DNA of 5,225 nt, from NCBI GenBank assembly GCA_021773655.1, contig JAJFJX010000133.1, positions 1 through 5,225 of the forward strand. The letters are read 5' to 3'. The DNA comes from Panacagrimonas sp. (lineage in GTDB: Bacteria; Pseudomonadota; Gammaproteobacteria; Nevskiales; Nevskiaceae). Both the position numbers and the translations under genes were made by a program. Of this stretch, positions 4,023 to 5,225 are shown piece after piece (the first letter of the stretch is position 1; each line of letters opens with the position of its first letter). The notes beneath the pieces are model-generated. The model worked only from the letters and a program-made list of their open reading frames with translations, was not told where the DNA came from and ran no database searches.

Positions 4023-5225
4023 GTGTCCAGTCTCCTGATCAATGGCGCTCGCATCGTCAACGAAGGCACCGTCACGCACGGTGACGTGCTGGTGGTCGAC
4101 GGCCGTATCGAAAGGATCGCCCCGCAGATTGCGGCGCCGGCAGGTGCCGAGGTTTTCGAGGCCCGGGGCCGCATGCTGCTGCCCGGCATGATCGACGACC
4201 AGGTGCATTTCCGAGAGCCCGGCCTCACCCACAAGGGCGACCTGGCCACAGAATCGGCGGCAGCGGTGGCCGGCGGCATCACCTCGGTGATGGACATGCC
4301 CAACAACAATCCCACCATCACCACGCGCGCGCGACTGGCGGAAAAATATGCCGCCGCTGCGGGCCGCCTGCACACCAACTATGCGTTCTACTTCGGCGGT
4401 GCCAACGACAATCTCGAAGAGATCGCGGCGCTGCAGCCGGACGAGGCCTGTGCGCTCAAGGTGTTCATGGGGGCCTCCACTGGCAACATGCTGGTGGATG
4501 ATCCGGCGACTCTCAACGGCATCTTCGCGCGCAGCAGGCTGATGGTGGTGACCCATTGCGAGGACACCCCGATGATCCTGCGCAACGAGGCCCGGGCGCG
4601 CGAAAAATTTGGCGAGCAGGTGCCCTGGAACGAGCACCCGCTCATTCGTTCGGCCGAGGCCTGCTACGCCTCCACCGAACTCGCCACCGGCCTGGCCAAG
4701 AAGCACGGTGCCCGTCTGCACGTGCTGCACCTGACCACTGCGCGCGAGATGAGCTTCTTCGAGCCCGGGCCGATCCACGGCAAGCGCATCACCGCCGAGG
4801 CCTGCGTGCATCACCTGTTTTTCGACGAGCGCGACTACGCCACGCGCGGCAGCCTCATCAAGTGCAATCCGGCGATCAAGACCGCGGCCGACCGCGTCGC
4901 CCTGCTCAAGGCCGTGCGCGAGGATCGAATCGACGTCATCGCCACCGATCACGCGCCGCACACGCTGGAAGAAAAAGCGCGCGATTACTTCAAGGCGCCA
5001 TCCGGCCTGCCGCTGGTGCAGCATGCCCTGCTGATGGGCCTGGAACTGGTGCGGCGCAAGGAGCTGGATCTGCAGACCCTGGTGCGCAAGGTCTGCCACG
5101 CTCCGGCCGAATTGTTCGGGGTGCGAGATCGAGGTTATGTGCGCGAAGGCTGTTGGGCCGACCTGACTCTGATCGACGAGACCCCGCAGACCGTGCGCCG
5201 CGAGGATGTGCGCTACAAGGTGGGC
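4023..5225 (+). CDS. pyrC: Dihydroorotase, 3' end beyond the window
   Basis: The cytoplasmic zinc amidohydrolase that cyclises N-carbamoyl-L-aspartate to dihydroorotate in pyrimidine synthesis; 401 codons are present and the family usually runs to about 440, so a short tail is missing. It is of the long, allantoinase-like class, not the short E. coli PyrC type. Seen, numbering from GTG 4023: IDDQVHFREPG (57-67), PNNNP, the likely carboxylated Lys146 in LKVFMGAST, metal His178 in VTHCED and His236 in HVLHLTT, KCNPAIK (280-286) and catalytic Asp309 in ATDHAPH. The first His of the usual HxH is Gln60. Start choice: AGAGGA (4009-4014) is eight bases from GTG 4023 but only two from ATG 4017, and VSSLLINGARIVNEG is a typical N-terminus, so GTG 4023 is preferred; ATG 4017 would add two residues. 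It lies about 150 nt after rsmE. An allantoinase or hydantoinase is less likely because NPxxK and HFREPG are dihydroorotase-like. Confidence 0.92.
   Translation, partial: MSSLLINGARIVNEGTVTHGDVLVVDGRIERIAPQIAAPAGAEVFEARGRMLLPGMIDDQVHFREPGLTHKGDLATESAAAVAGGITSVMDMPNNNPTITTRARLAEKYAAAAGRLHTNYAFYFGGANDNLEEIAALQPDEACALKVFMGASTGNMLVDDPATLNGIFARSRLMVVTHCEDTPMILRNEARAREKFGEQVPWNEHPLIRSAEACYASTELATGLAKKHGARLHVLHLTTAREMSFFEPGPIHGKRITAEACVHHLFFDERDYATRGSLIKCNPAIKTAADRVALLKAVREDRIDVIATDHAPHTLEEKARDYFKAPSGLPLVQHALLMGLELVRRKELDLQTLVRKVCHAPAELFGVRDRGYVREGCWADLTLIDETPQTVRREDVRYKVG

Noticed and set aside
4070..4086. CGTCAC/GTGACG inverted repeat near the start of pyrC
   Set aside because: It is six bases per arm, inside conserved coding sequence (GTVTHGD), and can arise from codon use; nothing else supports a site.
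3033..5099. Open frame of 688 codons on the minus strand
   Set aside because: It lies opposite rsmE and pyrC, both recognised by motifs over their full length, and its translation has no recognisable motif.

Overview
The window is GC-rich chromosomal DNA from a gammaproteobacterium, most likely of the Xanthomonadales (Lysobacterales) or a close neighbour. This rests on the near-E. coli IhfA protein, the pheT-ihfA-MerR order, a Pseudomonas/Xanthomonas-type BioA and GC-ending codons. All genes read on the + strand. The placement comes from recalled protein families, not from a search.

Left block (1-969): the 3' end of pheT (phenylalanyl-tRNA synthetase beta chain), then ihfA (DNA-bending protein IHF, alpha subunit) and a short MerR-type regulator that overlaps ihfA by 14 nt. 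This is a translation/nucleoid-protein operon. The pheT tail contains an unusual AT-rich, rare-codon patch where an internal ihfA promoter would be expected.

Middle (970-1565): a complete tRNA-Pro(GGG) gene with encoded CCA, preceded by a good sigma70-like promoter and a leader palindrome. Downstream, the last part of the tRNA plus flank is repeated (22 of 23 bases) 135 bp away. Three back-to-back hairpins lie between the copies, one of them looking like a miniature acceptor stem. This is the least explained part of the window.

Right block (1566-5225): an unrecognised 51-residue reading frame whose stop overlaps the bioA start (GTGA), then bioA (biotin synthesis) and, 4 nt later, rsmE (16S rRNA m3U1498 methyltransferase). 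These three look like one translationally coupled unit. After a 150-nt gap with two hairpins comes a dihydroorotase gene (pyrC, de novo pyrimidine synthesis), cut off by the window end. It carries Gln in place of the first His of the metal-binding HxH motif.

Most of the window is conserved housekeeping sequence, and no defence system, CRISPR array or mobile-element gene is visible. The items most worth a second look are the tRNA-proximal repeat with its hairpins, the small frame coupled to bioA, the QxH dihydroorotase motif and the AT-rich patch in pheT.
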